Positions 1-8,138 of a stretch of DNA of 36,477 nt are shown one piece after another. This DNA is from SFTJ01 sp905210415 (GTDB lineage Bacteria; Bacteroidota; Bacteroidia; Bacteroidales; Muribaculaceae): positions 1 to 36,477 of the forward strand of contig CABSDC010000017.1 in assembly GCA_902476295.1 (NCBI GenBank), written 5' to 3'. Position 1 is the stretch's first letter. Every line of letters begins with the position of its first letter. The position numbers were made by a program, and so were the translations under genes. The notes under the pieces are model-generated. The model saw only the letters and a program-made list of their open reading frames with translations. It ran no database searches and had not been told where the DNA came from.

Positions 1-647
1 CCGTTGAGTCCGGCATTGTCAACGGCGATGTTGCCGGTGATAGGCGCATTGAAAGATAGAGTCTTCAACTCATAGTCGCCACCGATGAGCAGTGCTTCCT
101 TGTCGGAATACACCTCGATGTGTGTGATTTCGTTGATAGGTTTGCCTTGATATGTGAAATTCATTTTCGCAGCGGCGTTTATGAGCTTCATGTTCACCTT
201 TGCTTCTGCAGCAGTGCCATTGATAGTAGCTACACATGTGCCGGCAAGATAGCTTTGCACGTTCACGCCGTCTTGCAGACGGTAGCGAAGCTTCACATAG
301 CTAATGTCGCTTGCGGTCTGTGTGAGAGCCGACTTAGGATAGAAGAAGCCAATCTTAGCGCTGCTGGCAACCGATGGCACCGATCCGGTGAAGTTAGCTC
401 CGTTGTTGATGAGCGTAACCAGGTTGCGGGTGTAGGTGAGGTTGAAGAATACCAGTTGGTCGCCCGACTTCCAGTTCCAGCCGTCGGTGATAGCCGACTC
501 GTTTTCGCTTGGGTCGCTGGCATATAGGGTGAGGTCGTAGTTTACAACCTCGGTGTCTGATTTCTTCTTATTGTCCTTGTCGCAAGATGCCAAGGTGCAT
601 CCAGCCACAAGCATGAGCAGTAATAACTTGATTGAATGTAATTTCAT
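1..647 (-). CDS. Fimbrillin-like (Mfa-like) lipoprotein, C-terminus cut by window edge
   Basis: This reading frame is open from a start at 647 to the left edge, about 215 codons, so the protein is partial at its C-terminus. The N-terminus (MKLHSIKLLLLMLVAG, then a CTLASC stretch) is a lipoprotein signal; Cys22 in LASC or Cys17 in VAGC is the likely lipidated residue, followed by a charged KDNKKK linker. The mature part has the pattern common in Bacteroidetes fimbrillin-family proteins: a WKSGDQLVFF motif near residue 60 followed by F-G and a FFYP strand. A good -7 element lies about 50 bases upstream, so it probably has its own promoter rather than being read through from susD. A surface or fimbria-associated role is inferred from the family; ligand or polymer is unknown. 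It could alternatively be a PUL-linked surface glycan-binding lipoprotein. Confidence 0.6.
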   Translation of the reverse strand, partial: MKLHSIKLLLLMLVAGCTLASCDKDNKKKSDTEVVNYDLTLYASDPSENESAITDGWNWKSGDQLVFFNLTYTRNLVTLINNGANFTGSVPSVASSAKIGFFYPKSALTQTASDISYVKLRYRLQDGVNVQSYLAGTCVATINGTAAEAKVNMKLINAAAKMNFTYQGKPINEITHIEVYSDKEALLIGGDYELKTLSFNAPITGNIAVDNAGLN

Positions 648-694
648 ATTTTTGTAGTTGCTTCTTTATTAGTGCCAATAATGCAAATTCTTGG

Positions 695-702
695 CAAAGG
701 TA
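695..702 (-). promoter_or_regulatory. Promoter -7 element of the fimbrillin-like gene
   Basis: On the minus strand the bases read TACCTTTG, an exact TAnnTTTG Bacteroidetes -7 element, about 48 bases upstream of the start at 647. No clear TTTG -33 element is seen at the usual spacing. Confidence 0.45.
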
Positions 703-915
703 GCAAAACATTTTTGGATATAACCTTAAAAACTCACAAAAGGCTTTAAAAAGATGTATTTAGATGGCATTTTTGCTATTTGATTGTGTCGGATAAGCAC
801 TTGGGCGAGAATGTGAATATTGTATATGGCATGTTACAATTTTCTGTTTTTGAGGGCAAATAAAAAGTAATTGCATTTTTTTGATGATGTTATAATAAAA
901 AATTGTGCGTTTTTG

Positions 916-946
916 TTGCAAAAAAACCGAACATTATTTATATTTG
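916..946 (+). promoter_or_regulatory. Plus-strand Bacteroidetes promoter (candidate sRNA promoter)
   Basis: TTG at 916-918, a 20-base spacer, then TATATTTG at 939-946 form a full Bacteroidetes -33/-7 promoter pointing right. No plus-strand protein gene follows; an intrinsic terminator does, at 1059-1092. Confidence 0.5.
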
Positions 947-952
947 CAATGT

Positions 953-1092
953 GAAGCCCCAACAGTAGGTATTATTGATGGGACAGTCATATTTTTATAA
1001 ATTATAGCTGACATTTTTAGGATATAATTTAGATATTTTTACGTGTTTGTTTATCAAGGATATTCCGACGTGATGTCGGAATATCTTTTTTT
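953..1092 (+). ncRNA. Candidate small RNA between promoter and terminator
   Basis: About 140 bases lie between a plus-strand promoter (916-946) and a strong plus-strand intrinsic terminator (1059-1092). I see no convincing start codon with an open frame in this interval, so a noncoding transcript is the simplest reading. An imperfect stem can be drawn from the CAGTCATA and TATAGCTG segments near 984-1008. It lies between the SusD gene and the fimbrillin-like gene, opposite to both, but overlaps neither coding region. The transcription start is inferred from the -7 position. No known RNA family was recognised. Confidence 0.35.
1059..1092 (+). terminator. Intrinsic terminator, plus strand
   Basis: A perfect 11-bp stem (GATATTCCGAC with GTCGGAATATC), loop GTGAT, is followed by seven T on the plus strand. 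There is no T-run on the minus side, so it is oriented to end rightward transcription. Confidence 0.65.
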
Positions 1093-1121
1093 GCGCATTT
1101 TCGGGGGCGGATGGTAGGGGC

Positions 1122-1151
1122 AAAAAAATGCCCCAGGGCGTGAGCCCTGGG
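1122..1151 (-). terminator. Intrinsic terminator of the susC/susD-like operon
   Basis: On the minus strand an 8-bp stem (CCCAGGGC with GCCCTGGG, loop TCAC) is followed within three bases by seven T. It begins about 40 bases after the SusD-like stop codon. Confidence 0.75.
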
Positions 1152-1190
1152 ACATCCCGTTAATTCTATAATTATAATATTAGCAATGTA

Positions 1191-2846
1191 TTAGAAGTTC
1201 TTGCCAGTATCCCACCATAGACGTTCGTCGATAGCGTCTTTTTGACCACGAGCCTTGAGGATTTCAATACCCTTAGCCAAACCTGCTGGGTTAGCGCCAC
1301 GTTCGTCAAATGCGAATGGCAAGCGACGGATACCAATTGCGCTGAGAGTCTTAATGTCGTGAGCAAGGTATTCGCCTTGAACGCGAACGTTAGCTTCTGC
1401 AACAGGGAACAACTTAGGATAACCAGTGCGACGGAATTCAGCCCAAGCGTTTAAGCCTTCAGGGAAGCCTGCAATCCACTTTTGGGTGATGATTTGTTGC
1501 AATTGCTCTTCCTTTGAGCCAGCTTCCATATACTTAACAGGAACGTTGTTTACTGCAGCGATGTTGTTGGCTGGGTTGTGTGGGTCAACATAGTCGATTT
1601 GAGTAGATGTTCCGTTGATGTAGTTAGAAGCGTCCAAGTTCCATTTAGCAAATGAGTTGCGGATGCCTTCTTCGTAGTAATCCTTAGCGCTACCGCTAAT
1701 CCAACCACGGAGAGCAGCTTCGGCTTGCAAGAATGAAGATTCTGCACGGCTCATGATAGGCAGTGGAACGTCAGAAGAGTAAGGACCACCGCTTTCAGGG
1801 CAAACTTGGATAGAATACATCTTGTAGCTTGAACCGTCTACGGTAAGACCGTTGCGGATACCCTTGATTTGACCGATCATGCCAGCAGCCTTACCATCAG
1901 GAGTGGTGATATCACCCTTTTCGCCCCAACCTACAGGTTGAACTGTCTTTTCAAGACGTGGGTCGTTGTAACCCTTAAGGATGGTTTCGTAGTTGGCAGA
2001 GATACAGCAGTCGTTGTAGTCACGAGCGATAAGTGCTTGTGGGTTGCGGGTATTGCCGTCTTTCACTTCCACGTCAACATTCTTAAGCAGGCCATACTTG
2101 TTGCTGCAAGCAGCCACAGCGTGTTCCTTAGCCAAGTTAGGAACTGCCATAGCGAGGCGCATAGCCAAGCGAAGGCGCAAAGTGTTGCCAAATTGCAACC
2201 AAGTCTTTTGGCTTTGACCGCACATCTTGTCCCAAGTGAGACGTTTTGCATCGTCCTTGCCACCGTTAGCATCGAGCCACTTAGTGAGCTTGTCGCAAGC
2301 GTCGCCAAGTTCGGTGAGGAATGATGTGTAGCATTGTTCTTCAGAATCGTAAGTAACTGAGATGCCACCCTTCATGGCTTCGCTATATGGGCATGGACCG
2401 TAGGTGTCAACCATCTTGTGAGCGCCAGCCACCTTGAGGATTTCGCTGATAGCGAAGAAATCGTCGGCAAGGTCGTCGATCTTTTGAACAGAAACCATAG
2501 GCTTAACCACGTGTAGCAACATGTAGTTGAGAGGGAAGCTGTTCCAACCGTTCATCATGAAGTAGGTATCGTTGTTGTTACCGCCGTTGAAAGCAGTAGG
2601 CACAGCCATATAACCAGAGTAAAGGTCGGCATTCAAGTTTTGAATCAACTGATACTCGTAGTTACCGTTTGATTGGTTGTAGAAGACAGAGAGTTGAGCC
2701 TCGTTGAAAAGGTCGCTCATCTTCACATCCTTGTCAGGAATTTGGAATGGGTTGGTATTCATTTTTTCAAAGTCCCCAGTGCAGCCGGCACCCATAAGAA
2801 GTGCTGCACCAAATAAGATAGAACTTTTCAGATATTTTTTAATCAT
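1191..2846 (-). CDS. SusD/RagB-family outer membrane lipoprotein
   Basis: A 551-residue surface lipoprotein that partners a TonB-dependent SusC channel and helps capture glycan or peptide at the cell surface. The N-terminus MIKKYLKSSILFGAALLMGA ends in a lipobox with Cys22, and the FEKMNTNP stretch just after is typical of the SusD-like_2/RagB branch. Alpha-helical TPR-like content continues through the middle (for example WLQFGNTLRLRLAMRLA), and the length matches the family. Its start is only 13 bases after the SusC-like stop codon, so the two are co-transcribed, and a strong terminator follows. Substrate is unknown. Within SusD families this branch often belongs to peptide or less studied systems, so a polysaccharide substrate should not be assumed. 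Confidence 0.93.
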   Translation of the reverse strand: MIKKYLKSSILFGAALLMGAGCTGDFEKMNTNPFQIPDKDVKMSDLFNEAQLSVFYNQSNGNYEYQLIQNLNADLYSGYMAVPTAFNGGNNNDTYFMMNGWNSFPLNYMLLHVVKPMVSVQKIDDLADDFFAISEILKVAGAHKMVDTYGPCPYSEAMKGGISVTYDSEEQCYTSFLTELGDACDKLTKWLDANGGKDDAKRLTWDKMCGQSQKTWLQFGNTLRLRLAMRLAMAVPNLAKEHAVAACSNKYGLLKNVDVEVKDGNTRNPQALIARDYNDCCISANYETILKGYNDPRLEKTVQPVGWGEKGDITTPDGKAAGMIGQIKGIRNGLTVDGSSYKMYSIQVCPESGGPYSSDVPLPIMSRAESSFLQAEAALRGWISGSAKDYYEEGIRNSFAKWNLDASNYINGTSTQIDYVDPHNPANNIAAVNNVPVKYMEAGSKEEQLQQIITQKWIAGFPEGLNAWAEFRRTGYPKLFPVAEANVRVQGEYLAHDIKTLSAIGIRRLPFAFDERGANPAGLAKGIEILKARGQKDAIDERLWWDTGKNF

Positions 2847-2859
2847 AGTTGCTGCGTAT

Positions 2860-5800
2860 TTAGAAAGAAAGTTTCAAGTTAAAACCGAAGCTACGAGTTG
2901 CAGGAATTCTGAAGTAACCCATACCACCATAGCCGTTGCTTGTAGACATAGAAGTGTCAGGGTCGCTTGGGCAATCCTTGTAGAGGAAGAAGAGGTTACG
3001 AGCGATAGCGCTGATGCTCAAGTCGTGGCCGTTGCCAAGGAGGTCGCGGAATGTGTAACCTACAGAAAGTTCACGAAGACGGAAGTTAGTTTGGCTGTAA
3101 GCATAGTAGTCGCCACCACCACCGTTGATAGAACCGATAGTTGTGAAGAAATCTTTTGCATCCATCACGCCTTCAGAGTTTGTAGCAGTGTTCCAAACCT
3201 TTACGCCACCAGCATTGCGAGCGTCGGCAGAGCTTTGTGATGAGCCGTTGCGGTCGAGAGATGCTTGAGTGAAGTCGAAGAAGTTGCCACCGATAGAACC
3301 GTCAATCAAGAAGTAGAGTGAGAAGTTCTTGTAGTTGAATGTGTTGCCCCAACCCAAACGAACGTCAGAGTTGATATTGCCAAGTTTTTGCATTTCGTCG
3401 GTGTACATGATGCGGCCGTTTGCGTCAACGCAGATAAGACCAGTCTTTTCGTCGCGGATGAAGTTTTGACCGTAGATGTCGCCATACTTACCACCTTCAA
3501 CGAGCCATGAGCGAACGCCGAACATACTACCGATATCCACCTTGTCGAGACGGTCAGATTCAGAGATGCCTTCGCGGTTGTCGAGCTTCACGATCTTGTT
3601 GTTGTTGTAAGAAAGGTTCACTTGAGTCTTCCAAGAGAAGTCTTTGGTGAATTGTTGAGTCCAGCTTGCTGAGAATTCGATACCGCTGTTTTGGATGTCA
3701 CCGGCATTGAAGTAGTAGCTGTCGTAGCCAGTAGCTGAAGGCACTGACATTGCGAAGTATTGGTTCTTGTTGTTGGTCTTATACCAAGTGAAGTCGAGGT
3801 CCAAGCGGTCGTTAAACATTGAAGCATCGAAACCAAATTCCATTGAGTGCATCTTCTCAGGTTTCATGTCGGTAAATGGCATCTTAGTGTTGAAAGATAC
3901 AGAACCGTTAGAGAAGTTGTTCATTGGGTTGGTGATGTATACTGGCATTTCGTTACCTACTACAGAGTAAGAGGCGCGAGCCTTCAATTGGTTGAACATT
4001 TCAGGAAGGGTCACCATATCGCTGATTACGCCGGTGAGACCAACTGATGGGTAGAAGTAAGATCCGTTAGGAGTGAAAGCGAGAGTTGAAGACCAGTCGT
4101 TACGTCCTGTAACATCGAGGAACAACATATCCTTCCAGCCGAATTGTGCAGTAGCGAATACGGCGTTGAGGCGCTTTTGATCCATTGATTTGCTTGAACC
4201 GTTCTTAGTAGAGTTTTCGATGGCCCAGTAGTTAGGCAAGTAGCGGTCGCCACCTTGCTTAAGGCCAGTGTGTTCGCACTTGTAATCGTTGAAGCTTGTG
4301 CCAAGGGCAGCGCTGATAGAGTAGTTGCCGAAAGTCTTGTTGAAGTTGACCATGAAGTCGCCGTAGAATGTGCGCATCATGTAGTCGTCTTCTTCGTATT
4401 CTCCGTCAGGGTTGGCAAGCACTGTACTTGTAGTGGCATATTTAGTGCGTGACCAGAAGTCGTTGGTGCGGTCGTAGCTCAAGCGGCCTTGAACGAACAA
4501 GTAGTCGGTGATGTCGAAACGAGCCGAACCAGTCACCATTGTACGGTTGCGTGACTCAATGCTTGGAACGCGGTTGAGAATCCAGTAAGGGTTTTGCGAG
4601 AAGTCTTGGTTTACGTTGCGATACCAGTTTTGTTCGTTGATTTGGCGAACTTCGTTGTAAGTTTCGAAAGTGTTCTTGTAGTAGTTCCAATCACCGTTAG
4701 CAGGGAAAGTGTAAAGACCAGTCAAGGCGTTGAGGTAGTGACCTCCACGTGGACGGTTTTTGCCCTTTTGTGAGATGAAGTTTGCAGAACCAGAGATTGT
4801 CAAGCGGTCGTTGAGCAACTTGTAGGTTTGCTTCAAGAGGATGTTGTGGCGCTTGAAGTCGTTGGTTGGCATGATACCTTCAGCTGTAGTGTTGGCATAA
4901 GAAACGTAAGATTGAATCTTGTCGGTACCACCGCTGATAGCAACAGAGTTGATGTATGTAGCACCTGTGCGGAAGAAGTCGTCAGAAGCGTTTACGCCGT
5001 TTGTGATCTTTTCGCCCCAGCTGTTTTCATCAAGAGAGCCATTTGACAATACAGGTGCACCATAAGTGGTCTGGATTTCTGGCTTGTCGAGTGCTGACTC
5101 GATAGTAATGTTGCTTGAGAAGTCAACGCGAACGCGACCTGAAGAACCCTTCTTGGTAGTAACCAATACCACACCGTTGGCAGCTTGTGAGCCGTAAAGA
5201 GCGGCAGCAGAAGCACCTTTAAGCACGTTGATGCTTGCGATGTCTTCTGGGTTGAGGTTTGACAATGCGTCACCACTATCGCGACCACCGTAAACAGATT
5301 CAACCTGTGATGTAGTGTTGTTGGTCATTGGGATACCGTCGATAACGATGAGGGCTTGGTTGTTGCCTTGAGCCGACTTGTTACCACGAATCACAACCTT
5401 AGAAGAGCCGCCGGCACCAGTTGTGTTAGGAGTGATTACCACACCTGCAGCTTTACCTTGAAGGCTGTTGATCATATTGGTCTCCTTGGCACGAACGAGT
5501 TCCGAGCCTTTAACTTTTTGGGTGGCGTAAGTCAACGATTTAGCCTTACGTTCGATACCCATGGCAGTTACCACCACTTCGTTAAGATTAAGTGAGTTGG
5601 ATCCGAGAGCTACGTCAACAACGTCACGGTTGCCTACTGTTTCTTCTACTGTTTCCATTCCCACGTAAGAAATCTGAAGGACAGCGCCTTCTTTTACGTT
5701 CTCTAAACGATATTTTCCATTAATATCGGTAGCAGTTCCGAGGTTTGTACCTTTCACAATCACACTTGCTCCAATAAGAGCTTCCTTGGTGTTTGCGTCG

Positions 5801-5886
5801 GTGACAGTACCTGTAACCACTTTTTGCGCCCAAAGCGCACTTGTACATGCCATTGCAAGTACAAGAAGAAGTAGATACCTCCGCAT
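2860..5886 (-). CDS. SusC/RagA-family TonB-dependent outer membrane transporter
   Basis: A 1008-residue TonB-dependent transporter that imports oligosaccharides or other nutrients together with the SusD-like lipoprotein encoded directly downstream. The signal peptide (MRRYLLLLVLAMACTSALWA) is followed by a carboxypeptidase-regulatory-like domain at about 22-105 (VVTGTVTDANTKEALIGASV), a TonB-box/plug region from about 105 (NEVVVTAMGIERKAK) through the plug with DGIPM and LKGASAAALYG motifs (about 180-235), and a 22-strand-type barrel to the C-terminus, which ends in an aromatic (LKLSF). Length is normal. It is expressed from a promoter at 6227-6257 with a long leader. No N-terminal STN domain is present, so direct signalling to an anti-sigma factor is not expected. 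Confidence 0.96.
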   Translation of the reverse strand: MRRYLLLLVLAMACTSALWAQKVVTGTVTDANTKEALIGASVIVKGTNLGTATDINGKYRLENVKEGAVLQISYVGMETVEETVGNRDVVDVALGSNSLNLNEVVVTAMGIERKAKSLTYATQKVKGSELVRAKETNMINSLQGKAAGVVITPNTTGAGGSSKVVIRGNKSAQGNNQALIVIDGIPMTNNTTSQVESVYGGRDSGDALSNLNPEDIASINVLKGASAAALYGSQAANGVVLVTTKKGSSGRVRVDFSSNITIESALDKPEIQTTYGAPVLSNGSLDENSWGEKITNGVNASDDFFRTGATYINSVAISGGTDKIQSYVSYANTTAEGIMPTNDFKRHNILLKQTYKLLNDRLTISGSANFISQKGKNRPRGGHYLNALTGLYTFPANGDWNYYKNTFETYNEVRQINEQNWYRNVNQDFSQNPYWILNRVPSIESRNRTMVTGSARFDITDYLFVQGRLSYDRTNDFWSRTKYATTSTVLANPDGEYEEDDYMMRTFYGDFMVNFNKTFGNYSISAALGTSFNDYKCEHTGLKQGGDRYLPNYWAIENSTKNGSSKSMDQKRLNAVFATAQFGWKDMLFLDVTGRNDWSSTLAFTPNGSYFYPSVGLTGVISDMVTLPEMFNQLKARASYSVVGNEMPVYITNPMNNFSNGSVSFNTKMPFTDMKPEKMHSMEFGFDASMFNDRLDLDFTWYKTNNKNQYFAMSVPSATGYDSYYFNAGDIQNSGIEFSASWTQQFTKDFSWKTQVNLSYNNNKIVKLDNREGISESDRLDKVDIGSMFGVRSWLVEGGKYGDIYGQNFIRDEKTGLICVDANGRIMYTDEMQKLGNINSDVRLGWGNTFNYKNFSLYFLIDGSIGGNFFDFTQASLDRNGSSQSSADARNAGGVKVWNTATNSEGVMDAKDFFTTIGSINGGGGDYYAYSQTNFRLRELSVGYTFRDLLGNGHDLSISAIARNLFFLYKDCPSDPDTSMSTSNGYGGMGYFRIPATRSFGFNLKLSF

Positions 5887-6220
5887 AATTGGTTAGTTTT
5901 GGTTTTAAATAAAAATGTATGTTATGTTAGCTAAAAAATCTAAGAATTTGGTTTGTTGTTTTTTGCTTTTTATTGGTTGGTTAGTTTTTGGTATGTGTGG
6001 ATGTTGAGAGGAGTGTTTTTTGGTTTTTGTGATAATTCACGTGGCTATGAATTAAGAACAAACAAGCGTCATTTCAGGAGTTTGTGGCTCCTGACTTAAT
6101 TATATGAATGATAAATATTCCATAGATGGTTGAAAAGTTTAGTTTAGTTTAGTTGCTTGGTTAAATATTTTTATGATTTCGCCAATCGGTATGTGATTTT
6201 TGAAACCTCTTTCTACAAAC
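5887..6220 (-). promoter_or_regulatory. Long 5' leader of the susC-like gene
   Basis: About 330 bases separate the predicted transcription start (near 6220) from the SusC start codon. No convincing gene lies in it. It contains a nested inverted repeat: arms AATTAAG (6050-6056) and CTTAATT (6095-6101) enclose a 7-bp hairpin TCAGGAG/CTCCTGA (6074-6080 and 6088-6094). Long structured or antisense-controlled leaders are known for some Bacteroides PULs. A possible plus-strand -7 element (TAGTTTTG, 5894-5901) exists but has no -33, so antisense control here is only a suggestion. The stretch 6258-6417 upstream holds a further inverted repeat (6328-6365) without a T-run and a short tandem GCCCGAAAT repeat near 6298. 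Confidence 0.4.
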
Positions 6221-6226
6221 GTGGGG

Positions 6227-6257
6227 CAAATATAGGGTGAGTTTTTTGTATTTCAAA
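6227..6257 (-). promoter_or_regulatory. Promoter of the susC/susD-like operon
   Basis: Minus strand: TTTG (6254-6257), 19-base spacer, TATATTTG (6227-6234). This is an exact match to the Bacteroidetes housekeeping promoter form. Confidence 0.7.
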
Positions 6258-6417
6258 GTTTTTTAACATAAATCTTGCGTTATTGTATATTTTGTGGCCC
6301 GAAATGGCCCGAAATAGACTGGAATAACCTCGTTTATGTTTTGTAACATATCGCATTAGACGAGGAAGTGTTTATTATACTTATGGGTGTGTTGTGTGTT
6401 ATTGAGATGGCTTTTGG

Positions 6418-6723
6418 TTATGTGTAGTAAGATATGTTTAGGCATCTGCTCACGTAGAAATTTTGGTGTGGAGTGTCGCCGAGATATACAATGGTCATGC
6501 CACGATAGGCTTGTGGCACGAAGAGGGTGCTCAGGAGGCCCCATTGCGGTTCGCCGTAGTCAAACGACCGGCCCGAGAGCGTCAGTCGGTTGGCGGTGTA
6601 GTCGATGTCCCAAAACCCACCCCCGGCGCAAGAGTCGCCGGGAAGGAGTAGGTCTCGGTGCATATTCACCAGACCCAGGCGCAGATGTCCTACGGTGGTG
6701 ATTATGAATTTTTTGTGAAGCAT
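6418..6723 (-). CDS. Small conserved-looking hypothetical protein (101 aa)
   Basis: A 101-residue frame starts 12 bases after the CyuA-like stop codon on the same strand, which is the main support that it is real. It has no signal peptide or membrane segment. The order of motifs, MHRDLLLPGDSCAGGG then FWDIDY then LTLSGRSFDYGEP, resembles small Bacteroidales hypothetical proteins with a repeated H-DL...GGGxxxID...L.G.S.D.G pattern. I do not recognise a function. It may be translated together with the CyuA-like gene. Several overlapping frames exist in this stretch, but only this one fits the operon spacing. Confidence 0.6.
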   Translation of the reverse strand: MLHKKFIITTVGHLRLGLVNMHRDLLLPGDSCAGGGFWDIDYTANRLTLSGRSFDYGEPQWGLLSTLFVPQAYRGMTIVYLGDTPHQNFYVSRCLNISYYT

Positions 6724-6735
6724 AGTATCGGGGGG

Positions 6736-8031
6736 TTACTTGCCTTTGTGAGTCATGATGTCGAGCACCATGTGGTCGGTTTCGTTCATTGCTTCGCGGC
6801 CAATCTTGGTGAGGTTGCGAATGCTGCAGTCTACGTCGTCGTCTACGATGCCTTCCACCGAGGTCACATATTTTCCCTCGTTGGCAAGGATAGCCGAAAG
6901 CACAGCCATCGATACGCCACTGCACACCTTGAGTGCGCAGCTTGGTTTGGCGCCGTCGCACACCATGCCGGTGAGGTTGGCTACCATATTCTTCACGGCG
7001 TAGCACACTTGCTGATATTTACCGCCCATCAAGTAGGTGATGCCGCAGCTTGAGCCGCTTGCAGCCACCACGCAGCCGCAGAGGGCCGATAGGCGTCCGA
7101 GGCTTTGCTTGATATAGATCACTGTGAGGTGACTGAGGGTGAGCGCGCGAATGAGTTGTTCCTCGGTGCAATGATGGTCTTCGGCATACACCACTACAGG
7201 CATAGTGGCTGTGATGCCTTGGTTGCCGCTACCCGAATTGCTCATCACCGGTATCATGGCACCCGCCATGCGAGCATCGCATGCAGCCGATGTATAGGAT
7301 ATAATGTGTGCGAAGGTGTTGTCGCCAAGCACATCTCTTTCTGTAGGGCTATTGCGGATGATTCTGCCCAATTCGTGTCCGAAGTGACCGTTGAACGATT
7401 GTTCGGCGGCTGCCTTGTTCAATCGTTTGCTTTCGAGTATAAAGCTTATCTCGTCGAGCGGAGCGGTGGTGGCGAAGTCATACACTTTGGCCATGGTGAG
7501 CTGCACGGTGTCGCTTTCGGCGTCGGCTTGCGAAGGCACGCGTTGGTCGAACGTCACCTCGCCGTCTTTCTCAAGGTAGACGAAGTGGGTGTGTCCGCCA
7601 GCGATTATGGCAGTGGCCTTTGAGCCGCCAGCGTCGCTCACAATCACCTCAATGTAGAGTTTCTCGGTGATGCCTTCTTTGAGGCTGATGTTGATGGCGC
7701 CAGAATTGATGAATTGCTTGCCTTGCTCCACGGCTTCGGGGGTGCAGTCTTTTAGCACCTCGAGTTGATAGCACGATTTGCCGATGCTTGCACCAAGGGC
7801 GATGGCAATAGGCAGACCAATCATTCCGGTGCCAGGGATGCCCACACCCATAGCGTTTTTCAGGATGTTGGCGCTTAGCAGCACTTCTACTTTGCATGGC
7901 ATAGAGCCGAGTAGCTCGGTGGCGCGTGCCACGCATAGAGCCACAGCAATCGGTTCGGTGCAGCCAATGGCAGGCACAACCTCTTGCTTGATAAGGTCGA
8001 TGATTTTTTTACGTTCTGAGGCTTCAATCAT
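6736..8031 (-). CDS. cyuA: CyuA/YhaM-family L-cysteine desulfidase (UPF0597, serine dehydratase-alpha fold)
   Basis: A 431-residue cytoplasmic enzyme of the UPF0597/CyuA family, which splits L-cysteine to pyruvate, sulfide and ammonia using an iron-sulfur cluster; related folds act on serine. Seen: the family start VPAIGCTEPIAVAL with Cys24, the SNSGSGNQG serine-dehydratase motif at about 265-272, and the cysteine-rich LCGCVVAASGSSCG (about 318-329) and VCDGAKPSCALKVC (about 358-370) segments that supply the likely cluster ligands. Length is normal for the family. It is 107 bases downstream of the TIM-barrel lipoprotein gene and tightly followed by the 101-aa gene. A catabolic gene for a sulfur amino acid at the end of a glycan-type gene set is unusual; it may simply be an adjacent unit. 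The precise substrate (cysteine or serine) is inferred. Confidence 0.85.
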   Translation of the reverse strand: MIEASERKKIIDLIKQEVVPAIGCTEPIAVALCVARATELLGSMPCKVEVLLSANILKNAMGVGIPGTGMIGLPIAIALGASIGKSCYQLEVLKDCTPEAVEQGKQFINSGAINISLKEGITEKLYIEVIVSDAGGSKATAIIAGGHTHFVYLEKDGEVTFDQRVPSQADAESDTVQLTMAKVYDFATTAPLDEISFILESKRLNKAAAEQSFNGHFGHELGRIIRNSPTERDVLGDNTFAHIISYTSAACDARMAGAMIPVMSNSGSGNQGITATMPVVVYAEDHHCTEEQLIRALTLSHLTVIYIKQSLGRLSALCGCVVAASGSSCGITYLMGGKYQQVCYAVKNMVANLTGMVCDGAKPSCALKVCSGVSMAVLSAILANEGKYVTSVEGIVDDDVDCSIRNLTKIGREAMNETDHMVLDIMTHKGK

Positions 8032-8063
8032 AATGTGTGTGATTGCTTTTAGTGTTTTGAAGA

Positions 8064-8093
8064 AGGGCTGGAAACAATGTGGTTTTCAGCCCT
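8064..8093 (-). terminator. Hairpin between lipoprotein and CyuA-like genes
   Basis: The arms AGGGCTG and CAGCCCT extend with AAAC/GTTT around one bulge; only a weak T-rich stretch follows on the minus strand. It may be a partial terminator or a processing site that separates the CyuA-like gene from the upstream genes. Confidence 0.3.
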
Positions 8094-8138
8094 CCGGATG
8101 AGTGTATCCGCAGTGGCTAAAGCCTCACGGATGATATT

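Noticed and set aside
6328..6365. Inverted repeat CCTCGT...ACGAGG with inner TATGTT/AACATA as terminator of the 101-aa gene
   Set aside because: Long loop and no T-run on the minus strand; not called as a terminator.
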